This document shows, piece after piece, positions 22,385 to 30,226 of a stretch of DNA of 30,363 bases. Every line of letters begins with the position of its first letter. Position 1 is the first letter of the stretch. The position numbers and the translations under genes were made by a program. Source of the DNA: an uncultured Bdellovibrionales bacterium (GTDB taxonomy: Bacteria; Bdellovibrionota; Bdellovibrionia; Bdellovibrionales; JAMPXM01); NCBI GenBank assembly GCA_937927435.1, contig CALBDW010000005.1, positions 1 through 30,363 on the forward strand. The letters run 5' to 3'. The notes under the pieces were generated by a model that was not told where the DNA came from, did no database searches, and worked only from the letters and a program-made list of their open reading frames with translations.

Positions 22385-24196
22385 ATGCGAAATTTCAGGT
22401 TCCCGATCGCGTTCAAACTGGTTGGCATTACGGCATCGCTACTTCTGGCGGTGACCTCGCTTATTGCGTTGAGGAGCTCCCGTTATTTCGAGCGGGAAGT
22501 CCGGCAAACGCACGAGCAGTCGAACCAGATGCAGGCGGTGAGCCGCGCGACTGAAGTCGAGGGCCTGCTGCAAGGCTATGTCGATAAACTCCGCATGGTC
22601 GCGTCCTTGATGTATAAGCCGCATGCGTCCGTTGAAGAAAAAGAAGAAGCGATCAAGATTTCGTTTCGGGCCGACCGCGACCTGGTTTCGGTCGAAATCT
22701 ATGAAATGAAAGACGGCCGGCCGGTGCTGGTTGAACGGATCATTAATGAAGAGTATTTGCGCGCGAACGGCTTCGGGCCCGATTACATCGATAACTTGCG
22801 CAAACAACGGTCGTTTCCGGTCGCGGCCGTTTTCGCTGGGCAAATTGAGATCGTGAACTCCTCGATTCGCGGAGGGTTACCTCTCATCACGGTCGGTATT
22901 CCGTTCGTGAAAAACGCGAACGATGAATTCAGCCACATCGCCGTCGCGGACATCCGTTTGGACCGGATCCAGAAAACGTTTTCGTCGGTCGGAGCCGCGG
23001 AGATCTTCCTTGTCGATAAGAATGGGAACGTGCTCGCTCATCCGAACGACCGGTTGGCCCTTGAGGCTGTTTCGCTTAAGGATAATCCTTTGGTCGAGGC
23101 CTCGATCTCGTCGAAGTTCCGCAGTAACCATTTGCCCTCATTCCAGTACGGGGACAAGGTCTATTACGGCGTTTACAACCGGACACCGTTCGGTGTGTCG
23201 GTGATCGCGCAAATCCCGGAGGAAGTGATTCTCGAACCCGCAGTCCAAGTGCGGCGCCAAGCCTTCTACGTGGGGGGCTTGGTCTTGTCATGCGCGCTCT
23301 TTTTGATCTTCCTCTTTTCGATCACGCTCACTCGTCCCATCGAGCGTCTTTTGGAACTGACGAAAGAAGTCGCGCTCGGGAATTTCGACGTCGATGCGTC
23401 TTCGAAGATTCGCTCTAAAGATGAGGTGAATGACCTCGCCGTCGCTTTCGACCGTATGACGGCGGGTCTGAAAGCTCTGGTCCGGACCCAAGGAGCCGAC
23501 GTCGCGCAGACTCTTATGGAATCCGACCTCGAAAACCTTGGCGGGACCAAAAAGGATGTTGCGGTCCTCTTCAGCGACCTCCGAAACTTCACGAGGTTCA
23601 GCGAAGGTCATACGCCGGAAGAAGTGGTTGAGATGTTGAACGAGTACTTCGAGATCATGGTCGGTTGCATCGAAAGAAACCAGGGGCGGGTGAACAAGTT
23701 TATCGGTGATGCGATCATGGCGATGTGGGGCGCACCGAGTTCGACGGGCAACGACGAAGTGCTGGCGGTCAGCGCGGCATTGGAGATGAGAACGGAGCTG
23801 GCGAAACTCAACGAATTGCGCTTTAGCCGCGGCCAAGGCCCGATAACCATCGGGATCGGTATTCACTGCGGTGAGGCAGTGGCGGGCACGATCGGATCGA
23901 AGTCGCGTTTGGAATACACTATTATCGGTGACACCGTAAACCAAGCCTCGCGTCTTGAGGCATCAACGAAGGCGTTCGGGGTCGATCTTCTGATCAGTCA
24001 AGAGATGTACGAGAAGGTCAAAGACGCGTTCATTATTGAACTTGCCGGAACGGCCGAAGTGAAAGGGAAGTCCGAACCCTTGAAGATGTATCGCGTGCGT
24101 GGATACATCGATGAAAACGGCCAGCCCGTCATCGTGCAGACTCCGTACTCGGAGTATCAAGCTGAAGCCGCTGATAAAGTGAAAATCGCCTCTTAA
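22385..24196 (+). CDS. Cache-HAMP-adenylyl cyclase (class III), membrane receptor
   Basis: A 603-residue receptor predicted to make cAMP. Layout: TM1 (about 8-28), a periplasmic Cache-like sensor (about 30-285, with AEIFLVDKNGNVLAHPND and VYNRTPFGVSVIAQIP), TM2 (about 293-314), HAMP (about 315-367) and a class III catalytic domain (about 390-570). The catalytic set is complete: FSDLRNFT (D398) and FIGDAIMAMWG (D442) bind metal, K438 and T512 (LEYTIIGDTVN) fit ATP selectivity of the class IIIb type, and N519 and R523 stabilise the transition state. The frame is open to 22274, but the ATG at 22385 places the basic N-terminus directly before TM1. Divergent from the FecR operon, with a 156-base gap that shows no clear promoter. 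Confidence 0.9.
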   Translation: MRNFRFPIAFKLVGITASLLLAVTSLIALRSSRYFEREVRQTHEQSNQMQAVSRATEVEGLLQGYVDKLRMVASLMYKPHASVEEKEEAIKISFRADRDLVSVEIYEMKDGRPVLVERIINEEYLRANGFGPDYIDNLRKQRSFPVAAVFAGQIEIVNSSIRGGLPLITVGIPFVKNANDEFSHIAVADIRLDRIQKTFSSVGAAEIFLVDKNGNVLAHPNDRLALEAVSLKDNPLVEASISSKFRSNHLPSFQYGDKVYYGVYNRTPFGVSVIAQIPEEVILEPAVQVRRQAFYVGGLVLSCALFLIFLFSITLTRPIERLLELTKEVALGNFDVDASSKIRSKDEVNDLAVAFDRMTAGLKALVRTQGADVAQTLMESDLENLGGTKKDVAVLFSDLRNFTRFSEGHTPEEVVEMLNEYFEIMVGCIERNQGRVNKFIGDAIMAMWGAPSSTGNDEVLAVSAALEMRTELAKLNELRFSRGQGPITIGIGIHCGEAVAGTIGSKSRLEYTIIGDTVNQASRLEASTKAFGVDLLISQEMYEKVKDAFIIELAGTAEVKGKSEPLKMYRVRGYIDENGQPVIVQTPYSEYQAEAADKVKIAS

Positions 24197-25488
24197 AAGA
24201 AGACGCGGAACTGTCCGTTCCCGCCTTCGAAAAGTCCGCCGCTTCCGCGGACAGCGGAATCGAGATCGCCGGAGAGCGTGATTACGAGCGCCGCGCGGTC
24301 GGTGAAAGTGAAAGTGTAACGGAAATTCGCGCGATGTTCGACGGCCCATGCCTTAAGTTCTCGGGCGGCGAGCGAAGGGTCTCCAGAAGAGGAGAAAAAC
24401 GTCGTCTCGTAGCCGACCGAGAGTTCGTCAAATTGGTCCGCCGTGCGCTTGAACGCTTGAAACTTGAACCACACGTTGACGAGAAAGTTCCGATGCTCAA
24501 GGGAACGGCTTTCCTGGTTGAGCCACGAGCGATGAAACCATCCGAGTCCGGGTTCGACAACCGTTTGCCGCCCCCATAAGCGGCCCAATGGCATTTCCGT
24601 TGAAACCGCTGATTTAAAAAGGTGGCGCTCGAGCGAGGGGTGTGACCGGGGGGAATCGGGCGCATAGGGATCAATAGCTTCGAACTTTTTCGAAAACTGG
24701 ATTCTCGTGTTCAAGTAAGCGCCCGACTATCGCGGCAAATGAAGGCGCGAACCGGTGCCGACCGTGAACTTCTCGTATTTGTATTCGTAGCGGTCGTATT
24801 TGAAATCCCAGCGGACCGGCGACTCGTATCGCAGATAGGTTTCGACGAACTGGCCGGGAGCCGCATCTTTCGGAGAATACCAGCGATCTGTGAAGCCGAT
24901 GACGATGGGTTCATTTCCTGTTATGAAAGTGTCAGTGCGGTCGTTGTGTTCAGGACGGGTGAAGTCCACCCACGTGTTGAAGAATCGGAACTCATGTGTT
25001 TCGGAAAGATGAACGAGGAGAGCGATGCCGATATCGTTTTCCCGTTTAAAGTGCGAAGGTTGCCTGTAAACCGAAACCGAAAAAGCCGGCGTGAGTCTCT
25101 TCACGAGTTCGAGAATCGCGTGCGTTTGATCGGTATCGAAGTCCCGTTCCTTAAAGTACGTGAAGCGGAATTCGAGCGTGTCGAGCAGGGATTTTCGCAG
25201 TTTCAGCCGGTCATAATGGAGAAAGTGCGTGTTGTTGAAACTTCCGAATGTCAGGTCATAGGCCATGGGAGCAGCGTGAAACTCCGCGTCCCAAGGCGAT
25301 GGGCGCATATAGGTAATGGCGTCGGATTGGTATTCGGAATCGATGATGGCGCTGTTGTCGAGTCCGGAGGCCTCGATTTCCGTCAGCGAATGAAATTCCG
25401 GAAAGATATCGAAGGCCTTCGCTTCCGATGCCGCGAGAAGAGCGGCTGTCAGAACATGGAGTAAGGCTTTTTCAGTCCGGTTCCTCAT
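24193..25488 (-). pseudogene. Outer-membrane beta-barrel gene split by one in-frame amber stop
   Basis: One reading frame of 432 codons carries a TAG at codon 254 (24727-24729). Upstream of it are a signal peptide (LLHVLTAALLAASEAKA) and barrel-like strands (DTLEFRFTYFKERDFD, WDFKYDRYEYKYEKF). Downstream, still in frame, strands resume (SGAYLNTRIQFSKKF, ANFRYTFTFTDRAALVITL) and end FRVFF-TAA, the C-terminal Phe of a barrel. The second half has no good independent start (only TTG). So this is one gene, damaged by a single substitution, or read through, or a sequencing error. I use the ATG at 25486-25488; a TTG at 25524 is possible. Its 3' TTAA is shared with the cyclase gene. The family is not named. 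Confidence 0.75.
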
Positions 25489-25533
25489 GCCCTGACGCGA
25501 ACATAGCGTTCGGTGCTTCGTCAACTTTGTTCC

Positions 25534-25583
25534 AAAAAACTTCGGGCCAGGTTCTCATCCGTTAGGAGGAGGCCTGGCCCGAA
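25534..25583 (-). terminator. Strong intrinsic terminator downstream of the trypsin-like protease
   Basis: TTCGGGCCAGG (25541-25551) and CCTGGCCCGAA (25573-25583) are perfect 11-bp arms; the interior adds a further imperfect stem (about 7 bp, closed by the GTTA loop 25561-25564). On the minus strand the hairpin is followed by GTTTTTT (from 25540 downward), the U-run of a Rho-independent terminator. It sits 30 bases after the protease stop and before the amber-split barrel gene, so those two are probably separate units. Confidence 0.92.
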
Positions 25584-25612
25584 AAACCGTTCAAGAATTT
25601 GATGTGTTTCTC

Positions 25613-26398
25613 TTATTCAGCTGCTTCGGCGGCTGCCATCGTGTTGTAGATCCAGTCATGCACAGCTGCGACGTTCGAATAAACGCCGTATTTGTTCGGG
25701 CGGGCGCAGCCTTGGCCCCAGCTGACGATGCCGACGAGGATCTTTTGGCCATTGAGTTCCGCGATCAGCGGACCGCCGCTGTCACCTTGGCAAGCGTCCT
25801 TGCCACCTTCCGGATAGCCGGCGCAAACCATGCGATCAGTGATTTTGTTCGGGTAAGACGTGTTGCAGGTCTCACGGGAAACGAGCGGAACTTCGACTTT
25901 TTGCAGGAGGTTCGGGAGCGTCCAGCTGCTTTCGCGGGTTGCGCCCCAACCAGCTGCGACCGTCATGACGCTCTCATCATCCACATCGATTTCGCCGTGG
26001 TTCAGAGCGATCGGCGGGAAAGTCGACGGCTGTTCGAGTTGAACGAGAGCGAAATCATAGTCCAACGCGCTCGAGCGGTACTCGGGGTGGACGAAGATCC
26101 GCTTCGATTGAATCGTTTCCGTGTTCACCGGGTTCTTTTGGTCATGAAGACCCATGACCACTTTCACAGAAGAGGAGCCCGACACGCAATGAGCGGCAGT
26201 CAGGATCCAATTCGGAGCGATCAGCGAACCGCCGCAAAAGTGCGAGTAGCGCTGCAAAGAAGCGATGAACGGGAATTCGTTTGGCTCGGCCTCAACGCCG
26301 CCGACGATTCTCGGCACGTGTTTAGCGTCAGCCGCCAGGCACCAGGTCAGCCCCAGCACCGCGATCAAAATCCTTTTCGTTAGTTTCATTGCGTGCAT
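25613..26398 (-). CDS. Secreted trypsin-like serine protease (S1 family) zymogen
   Basis: A 261-residue exported endopeptidase. After a signal peptide (LIAVLGLTWCLAADA, cleavage about residue 25) comes a short pro-segment KHVPR and the mature start IVGG at I31, so activation needs cleavage after R30. The catalytic triad is intact: TAAHC (H70), DYDFALVQL (D115) and QGDSGGP (S207). The S1 Asp (D201, six before the Ser) and Gly in SWGQG and YGVYS predict cleavage after Arg/Lys. Six conserved Cys (C55-C71, C178-C192, C203-C231) fit trypsin disulfides. GGAGG 8 nt ahead of the ATG at 26396-26398 favours this over the ATG nine bases on. Such proteases are abundant in predatory bacteria (known of the group). 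Confidence 0.95.
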   Translation of the reverse strand: MHAMKLTKRILIAVLGLTWCLAADAKHVPRIVGGVEAEPNEFPFIASLQRYSHFCGGSLIAPNWILTAAHCVSGSSSVKVVMGLHDQKNPVNTETIQSKRIFVHPEYRSSALDYDFALVQLEQPSTFPPIALNHGEIDVDDESVMTVAAGWGATRESSWTLPNLLQKVEVPLVSRETCNTSYPNKITDRMVCAGYPEGGKDACQGDSGGPLIAELNGQKILVGIVSWGQGCARPNKYGVYSNVAAVHDWIYNTMAAAEAAE

Positions 26399-26439
26399 GC
26401 AATGCCCCTCCTCAATGGTTTAAAAAAAGTCCCCATCAC

Positions 26440-26525
26440 ATGAATTGAATACCAAGACTAAAGTGAGGCAAGGGTTCATTTTAAAACTTGCTGTAAGTCT
26501 AGACAGTTGACCTCAAAAACTAGAC
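26440..26525 (-). promoter_or_regulatory. Protease upstream region with CTAGAC repeats
   Basis: The 206-base gap before the protease holds an 8-bp palindrome GTCTAGAC (26497-26504) and a second CTAGAC (26520-26525), 21 bp apart start-to-start, or two helical turns. On the minus strand a TAAAAT (-10-like) lies roughly 17 bp after the palindrome. This suggests a regulated promoter, but the -35 match is poor, so only the repeat is directly supported. The rest of the gap holds nothing I recognise. Confidence 0.35.
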
Positions 26526-26604
26526 CTTTGTCGCGGAATTGTGGCTTAAAAGTCGCAGTTTTTGACGTGTTTTAGACTCGTAGCGTTCAAATTGATTCAA
26601 TGCA

Positions 26605-27255
26605 TTAAATCGGTTTGGTCACTTTGATAACAGTGGTTCCCCGAATTTCAGTCGCCTTCTCAACGGTTCCGCGGCCAGCCAGCCAGAGTGTGAGATCGCG
26701 AAGGCTTCTGCGACCATGTGTTTCACCTGATTTCACAAGGAGGAATGCGGCTCCCGTTGCAGGTTTCAATGCGTTTAAGACGCCTTCGAATAAGGTTCTT
26801 AAATCGCTGTCGATAAAGAAGCGGCAGCGATTTTGAAATTCTGAGGGAGAGAGAAGGCCTTCTCCGAGGAAGAAGTAAGGCGGGTTACCGACGATTAAAT
26901 CATATTGATTTGCGAACTGTTCATTTTTGAGATCCGCGTAATTTCCGTGAATGAAGCGAAAGTGCGCCGGCGATTGTCCGGTGATTTCGAGATTGGCGGC
27001 AAAGTGAGGACGAAACGCTTCTTGGATTTCTAGAAAGTCGACTTTCTTTAGGCGCCGATCGTGGTGAGCGAGCTCAAAGCCGATGACCCCGCAACCCGCG
27101 CAGACGTCGAGAACTCGGTAATCATCCGTAACCGGGCGGTCCTTCAAGTAATGAGCGACGAACTTCGGGAAGACGACCGAATCCTGGCAGAAATGGTACT
27201 CCGTCGGTTGGGAGTACTCGTATGTAAATGTATGGGGGCCGGGAGTGAACTTCAT
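26605..27255 (-). CDS. NPPY-type N6-adenine methyltransferase (TrmN6/YfiC-like)
   Basis: A 216-residue SAM-dependent methyltransferase of the class I fold. The SAM-binding loop is LDVCAGCGVIGFELA (about 50-64), the acidic strand is VDFLEIQ, and the amino-methyl catalytic motif is IVGNPPYFF (about 122-130). NPPY marks methylation of an exocyclic amine in RNA, DNA or protein; the short length and layout best fit the tRNA1(Val) A37 methyltransferase YfiC/TrmN6 group, but other small NPPY enzymes cannot be excluded. It lies alone, divergent from mutM; no clear ribosome site at the ATG at 27253-27255. Confidence 0.8.
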   Translation of the reverse strand: MKFTPGPHTFTYEYSQPTEYHFCQDSVVFPKFVAHYLKDRPVTDDYRVLDVCAGCGVIGFELAHHDRRLKKVDFLEIQEAFRPHFAANLEITGQSPAHFRFIHGNYADLKNEQFANQYDLIVGNPPYFFLGEGLLSPSEFQNRCRFFIDSDLRTLFEGVLNALKPATGAAFLLVKSGETHGRRSLRDLTLWLAGRGTVEKATEIRGTTVIKVTKPI

Positions 27256-27331
27256 CTTGGCGGATACATAGAGGTATTTCCTCCAGAATGCAATGCCTGG
27301 TTCGGTCCGAGATTTAGAGAGAGGAGGATTC

Positions 27332-27457
27332 GTGAGGACGCGCCTTCAGCTGCTTGTAATCGCGGTGGCATCGAGTAAATTGTGGGCATGCCTGAACTAC
27401 CAGAAGTTGAAACCGTGCGGGCGGGTCTTGAGAAACTGCTCAGAGATCGCCCGGTGA
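27332..27457 (+). CDS. Possible 41-residue leader ORF overlapping mutM start
   Basis: GTG at 27332-27334 has the strongest ribosome site nearby (GAGAGGAGG, about 27319-27327). It opens a 41-codon frame (RTRLQLLVIAVASSKLWAC...) that ends TGA at 27455-27457, 70 bases inside mutM in a different frame. mutM itself has no good ribosome site, so ribosomes loaded here could help mutM translation, or this may be a coincidence. No family is recognised; the first half is hydrophobic. Confidence 0.3.
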   Translation: MRTRLQLLVIAVASSKLWACLNYQKLKPCGRVLRNCSEIAR

Positions 27458-28209
27458 TCCAAAACGTGAAACTCATGCGCGGAGATATTCGTTTCCCGAT
27501 CCCGCCCGAGCTGCCCAAGCGTCTAGAAGGCCGACGGTTCGAAGCGATCCGGCGTCGAGCAAAATATATTTTATTTGATACTGCGCAGGGTGCGCTGCTC
27601 AGCCATCTCGGCATGACGGGGAGCTGGCGCTTCGTGGAAGCGGGTGAAGAGGACAAGCACGATCATTTTTATATTGAGTTTCATGACGGACGAAGACTCG
27701 CATTTCGTGATCCGCGGCGTTTCGGTATCATCGATTGGGTCGACCCGGGTAAGGAGCGGGAACATCCGCGCTTAAGAAGTTTGGGTGTCGAGCCCTTGGA
27801 TGCATCCGCCTTCAATGACGAGTTTTTGTTTCAAGCCTCGCGTAAACGCACGGCTCCCGTAAAAACCTTCATCATGGACCAGCGGATCGTCGTGGGTATC
27901 GGAAACATCTACGCATCGGAAGCGCTTTTCCGTGCGGGTGTTCGTCCGTCGCGACCCGCGGGCCGGTTGACGAAGGCGGAGTGTGCCCGGATCGTGAAGG
28001 CGGCCCAGGAAGTTTTGCTCGAAGCGATCGCCGCCGGAGGGTCATCGATCCGCGATTATCGGCAAGCCGACGGTGAGGAGGGTGGTTTCCAAAAGAGGCA
28101 TTTTGTCTATGACCGGAAGGGGCTTCCGTGTCGTATTTGTGGAAGCTCCGTTAAGTCGCGTGTAATCGGCGGGCGCAGCACATATTGGTGTTCGACCTGC
28201 CAATCCTAG
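27388..28209 (+). CDS. mutM: Formamidopyrimidine-DNA glycosylase MutM (Fpg)
   Basis: A 273-residue bifunctional DNA glycosylase/AP-lyase that removes 8-oxoguanine and ring-opened purines. The N-terminus MPELPEVE gives the catalytic Pro and Glu after Met removal, which fixes the ATG at 27388 over a GTG at 27382. The helix-two-turn-helix DNA-binding part includes VVGIGNIYASEALFRAGV (an Fpg signature), and the C-terminal zinc finger is CRIC (C248, C251) plus CSTC (C268, C271) with the lesion-binding Arg finger in GGRSTYWC (R263). Length matches the family (about 270). No strong ribosome site is present immediately upstream. Confidence 0.96.
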   Translation: MPELPEVETVRAGLEKLLRDRPVIQNVKLMRGDIRFPIPPELPKRLEGRRFEAIRRRAKYILFDTAQGALLSHLGMTGSWRFVEAGEEDKHDHFYIEFHDGRRLAFRDPRRFGIIDWVDPGKEREHPRLRSLGVEPLDASAFNDEFLFQASRKRTAPVKTFIMDQRIVVGIGNIYASEALFRAGVRPSRPAGRLTKAECARIVKAAQEVLLEAIAAGGSSIRDYRQADGEEGGFQKRHFVYDRKGLPCRICGSSVKSRVIGGRSTYWCSTCQS

Positions 28210-28261
28210 AGCGCGGCGCGGGTGAGTCTTCGCTGTCGGAAGGTCTAGCGCAAGCCGGGCG

Positions 28262-28290
28262 TTGTTTGCTCCATTGAATAACGGTATCCT
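28262..28290 (+). promoter_or_regulatory. Candidate promoter of the M14 peptidase operon
   Basis: TTGTTT (28262-28267) and TATCCT (28285-28290) lie 17 bp apart, about 30 bases before the peptidase GTG. Three of six and four of six consensus bases match. It is the best pair in the 111-base gap after mutM. Confidence 0.35.
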
Positions 28291-28320
28291 TTGAGACGAA
28301 CGGGCTGAGGAGCGTCGGTC

Positions 28321-29421
28321 GTGTCGTTGCCTTTAATTCGGGATCCCGCAAAAGACTTTCCCCGAGATTCGGAATTCCAAACCCAGATCGAGAAGCGGCT
28401 TCCGGAACTCGCAACACTCGAATCGTTGATTTCGAGTCTCGAGGGAAAAGCGCGCGCGTATCTTGAGGCGAGGGTGCTGTATCAAGGCAAAGAATTCCCG
28501 ATCTACAGCGTCGTGTTGGGCAGCGAAGACAAAACGTTGCCCACCTTGGGGATCTTCGCCGGCGTGCACGGCCTGGAGCGGATCGGATCCGAAGTCGCAA
28601 ACGCTTGGTTGCGTACGATCGCCGAGCTTCTCACTTGGGACAAGGAATTCAAAAGCCGCTTGCAGCGCTCGCGCTTGGTCTTCATGCCGATCGTGAATCC
28701 GGTCGGAATGTTCCTTAGACGCCGTTCGAACGGGAAGGGAGTCGATCTCATGCGCAATTCGCCGGTGCTCTCCGACGAAAAGACGATGTTTCTCATCGGT
28801 GGGCATCGCATATCAAATCTTTTGCCTTATTACCGCGGCTCCGTGGTCGATGCGGAGACGATGGAGCTCGAATCGAAGGCCCTTTGCGCCGTCGTTGAGC
28901 GTGAAATTTTTCCGTCGCGCTTGAGCCTCACTGTCGACGTCCATTCAGGATTCGGCTCCGTGGACCGCTTGTGGTTTCCGTACGCGCGGACGCGCCGCCC
29001 GCCGCCCCTTCTAGCGGAGATGATGGCTTTGAAAAAGGTCTTCGATCGCAGCTATCCGAATCATGTTTATCGGATCGAACCGCAAGCGGTGCAGTATACG
29101 ACCCATGGTGATCTATGGGATTGGCTCTTCGACCGTAAGATTCAACAGGCGCCGGGCGATGTCTTTATTCCGTGGACACTTGAGCTGGGAAGTTGGATTT
29201 GGATGAAAAAGAATCCGCGCCAGATCTTTTCGAGTCTCGGCGTGTTTAACCCGATTCTCCCGCACCGGCAGCGTCGCATTTTGCGGCGTCACCTCACGCT
29301 CTTCGACTTCCTTCATCGTTCGGTTTTGAGTTCGGAACCTTGGACGAATCTCGAAGACGCCGAGCGCGAGGAATTGGTGAGGAAAGCGAAGGAAACTTGG
29401 TATGAACGCGACAAAAGCTGA
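28321..29421 (+). CDS. M14-family zinc carboxypeptidase-like protein
   Basis: A 366-residue protein with the M14 metallopeptidase pattern: FAGVHGLERIG (H83, E86 as zinc ligands), NPVG (N126), VDLMRNS (R145, the substrate-carboxylate Arg of DxxRN), VDVHSG (H208, third ligand) and a late Glu in FIPWTLELGS (E288) matching the general base. No signal peptide is visible, so it is probably cytosolic, unlike digestive carboxypeptidases. The substrate could be a peptide or an acyl-amino acid (succinylglutamate desuccinylases share this fold). GTG start with GAGGAG 8 nt before. Its last 20 bases overlap the alpha/beta hydrolase gene, so they are coupled. Confidence 0.82.
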   Translation: MSLPLIRDPAKDFPRDSEFQTQIEKRLPELATLESLISSLEGKARAYLEARVLYQGKEFPIYSVVLGSEDKTLPTLGIFAGVHGLERIGSEVANAWLRTIAELLTWDKEFKSRLQRSRLVFMPIVNPVGMFLRRRSNGKGVDLMRNSPVLSDEKTMFLIGGHRISNLLPYYRGSVVDAETMELESKALCAVVEREIFPSRLSLTVDVHSGFGSVDRLWFPYARTRRPPPLLAEMMALKKVFDRSYPNHVYRIEPQAVQYTTHGDLWDWLFDRKIQQAPGDVFIPWTLELGSWIWMKKNPRQIFSSLGVFNPILPHRQRRILRRHLTLFDFLHRSVLSSEPWTNLEDAEREELVRKAKETWYERDKS

Positions 29422-30226
29422 TCGGCCCTGCCACTGGATTCTCCTGCGCGGGTTAGCCCGCGAAGCCCGGCACTGGAGCGATTTCCCTCGACGTCTCGAG
29501 GACATTTTGAATAAAGCGATCGCCGAAGGCTCCCGCGTCGATGCGATCGATCTGCCTGGGGCCGGACGTTATTCCGAAATGAAGGCTCCGCTTTCCATCG
29601 CCGAAATGGCGGAGTTCGTTCGCGACAAGTTTCTCGAAATCAGGGGAAGGATACGTGAAGACGGGAAAGAACCGCCCGCGCAAGTTTGCATCGTTTCCAC
29701 GTCTCTCGGAGGCATGATTGCAAGCGAATGGCTTTCCAATTGGCCCGACGAATTGAAAGCTTGCGTTTTAATGAATACCAGTTTCAAAGGTTTTTCTCCG
29801 CCGTATCGGCGTTTGATGCCGACGGCTCTCATGCATCTGCGTCGGATCATCACCATCAAAGACCCCTATGAGCGCGAGCTGGAAGTCTTGCGCATGGTCA
29901 GCAACCGGCCGGAGATCAGAGAGGTGACGGCGAAGGAGTGGTCGCGTTATGCGCTCTCCCGTCCTTTCTCGCGCGAAAATTTCTTCCGCCAACTTTTCGC
30001 TGCCGCCCGCTTTGAACCCCGTATCGATGAACCGCCCGTGCCGATTTTGGTGCTCGCCAGTCGCAAGGATCGCATGGTGCATCCGTCGTGCTCGGACGAG
30101 ATCGCTAAGCGTTGGCGAGCCGAACTCCGTAACCATCCCACCGCGGGCCACGATCTTTCGCTTGATGATCCGGGTTGGGTGATCGAACAGATCGTCGACT
30201 GGTGGCGAGGAAGGGCCGCGAATTAA
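29402..30226 (+). CDS. Alpha/beta-hydrolase fold protein
   Basis: A 274-residue hydrolase. Oxyanion strand HWILLRGLAREARHW, then IDLPGAG, nucleophile elbow CIVSTSLGGMIASEW (S101 in S-x-S-x-G-G, with the usual first Gly replaced by Ser), acid in LVLASRKDRMVHP and base in TAGHDLSLDDPGW, so a Ser-Asp-His triad is complete. Substrate unknown; the family includes esterases and lactonases. It overlaps the M14 peptidase gene by 20 bases and shares TTAA stops with the gene entering from the right edge. Confidence 0.82.
   Translation: MNATKADRPCHWILLRGLAREARHWSDFPRRLEDILNKAIAEGSRVDAIDLPGAGRYSEMKAPLSIAEMAEFVRDKFLEIRGRIREDGKEPPAQVCIVSTSLGGMIASEWLSNWPDELKACVLMNTSFKGFSPPYRRLMPTALMHLRRIITIKDPYERELEVLRMVSNRPEIREVTAKEWSRYALSRPFSRENFFRQLFAAARFEPRIDEPPVPILVLASRKDRMVHPSCSDEIAKRWRAELRNHPTAGHDLSLDDPGWVIEQIVDWWRGRAAN

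Noticed and set aside
23288..23944. 218-codon minus-strand frame inside the cyclase
   Set aside because: Opposite strand of the conserved catalytic domain.
24193..24714. Distal half of the barrel gene as an independent TTG-started gene
   Set aside because: No signal peptide or ribosome site, and it is exactly in frame with the preceding half across a single TAG; a split gene is simpler.
24739..25464. 241-codon plus-strand frame opposite the barrel gene
   Set aside because: The minus strand has a signal peptide and barrel strands; this frame has neither. It does weaken certainty slightly, since the minus gene is interrupted.
25604..26383. 259-codon plus-strand frame opposite the protease
   Set aside because: Mirror of a trypsin-like gene with full catalytic triad; no family features of its own.
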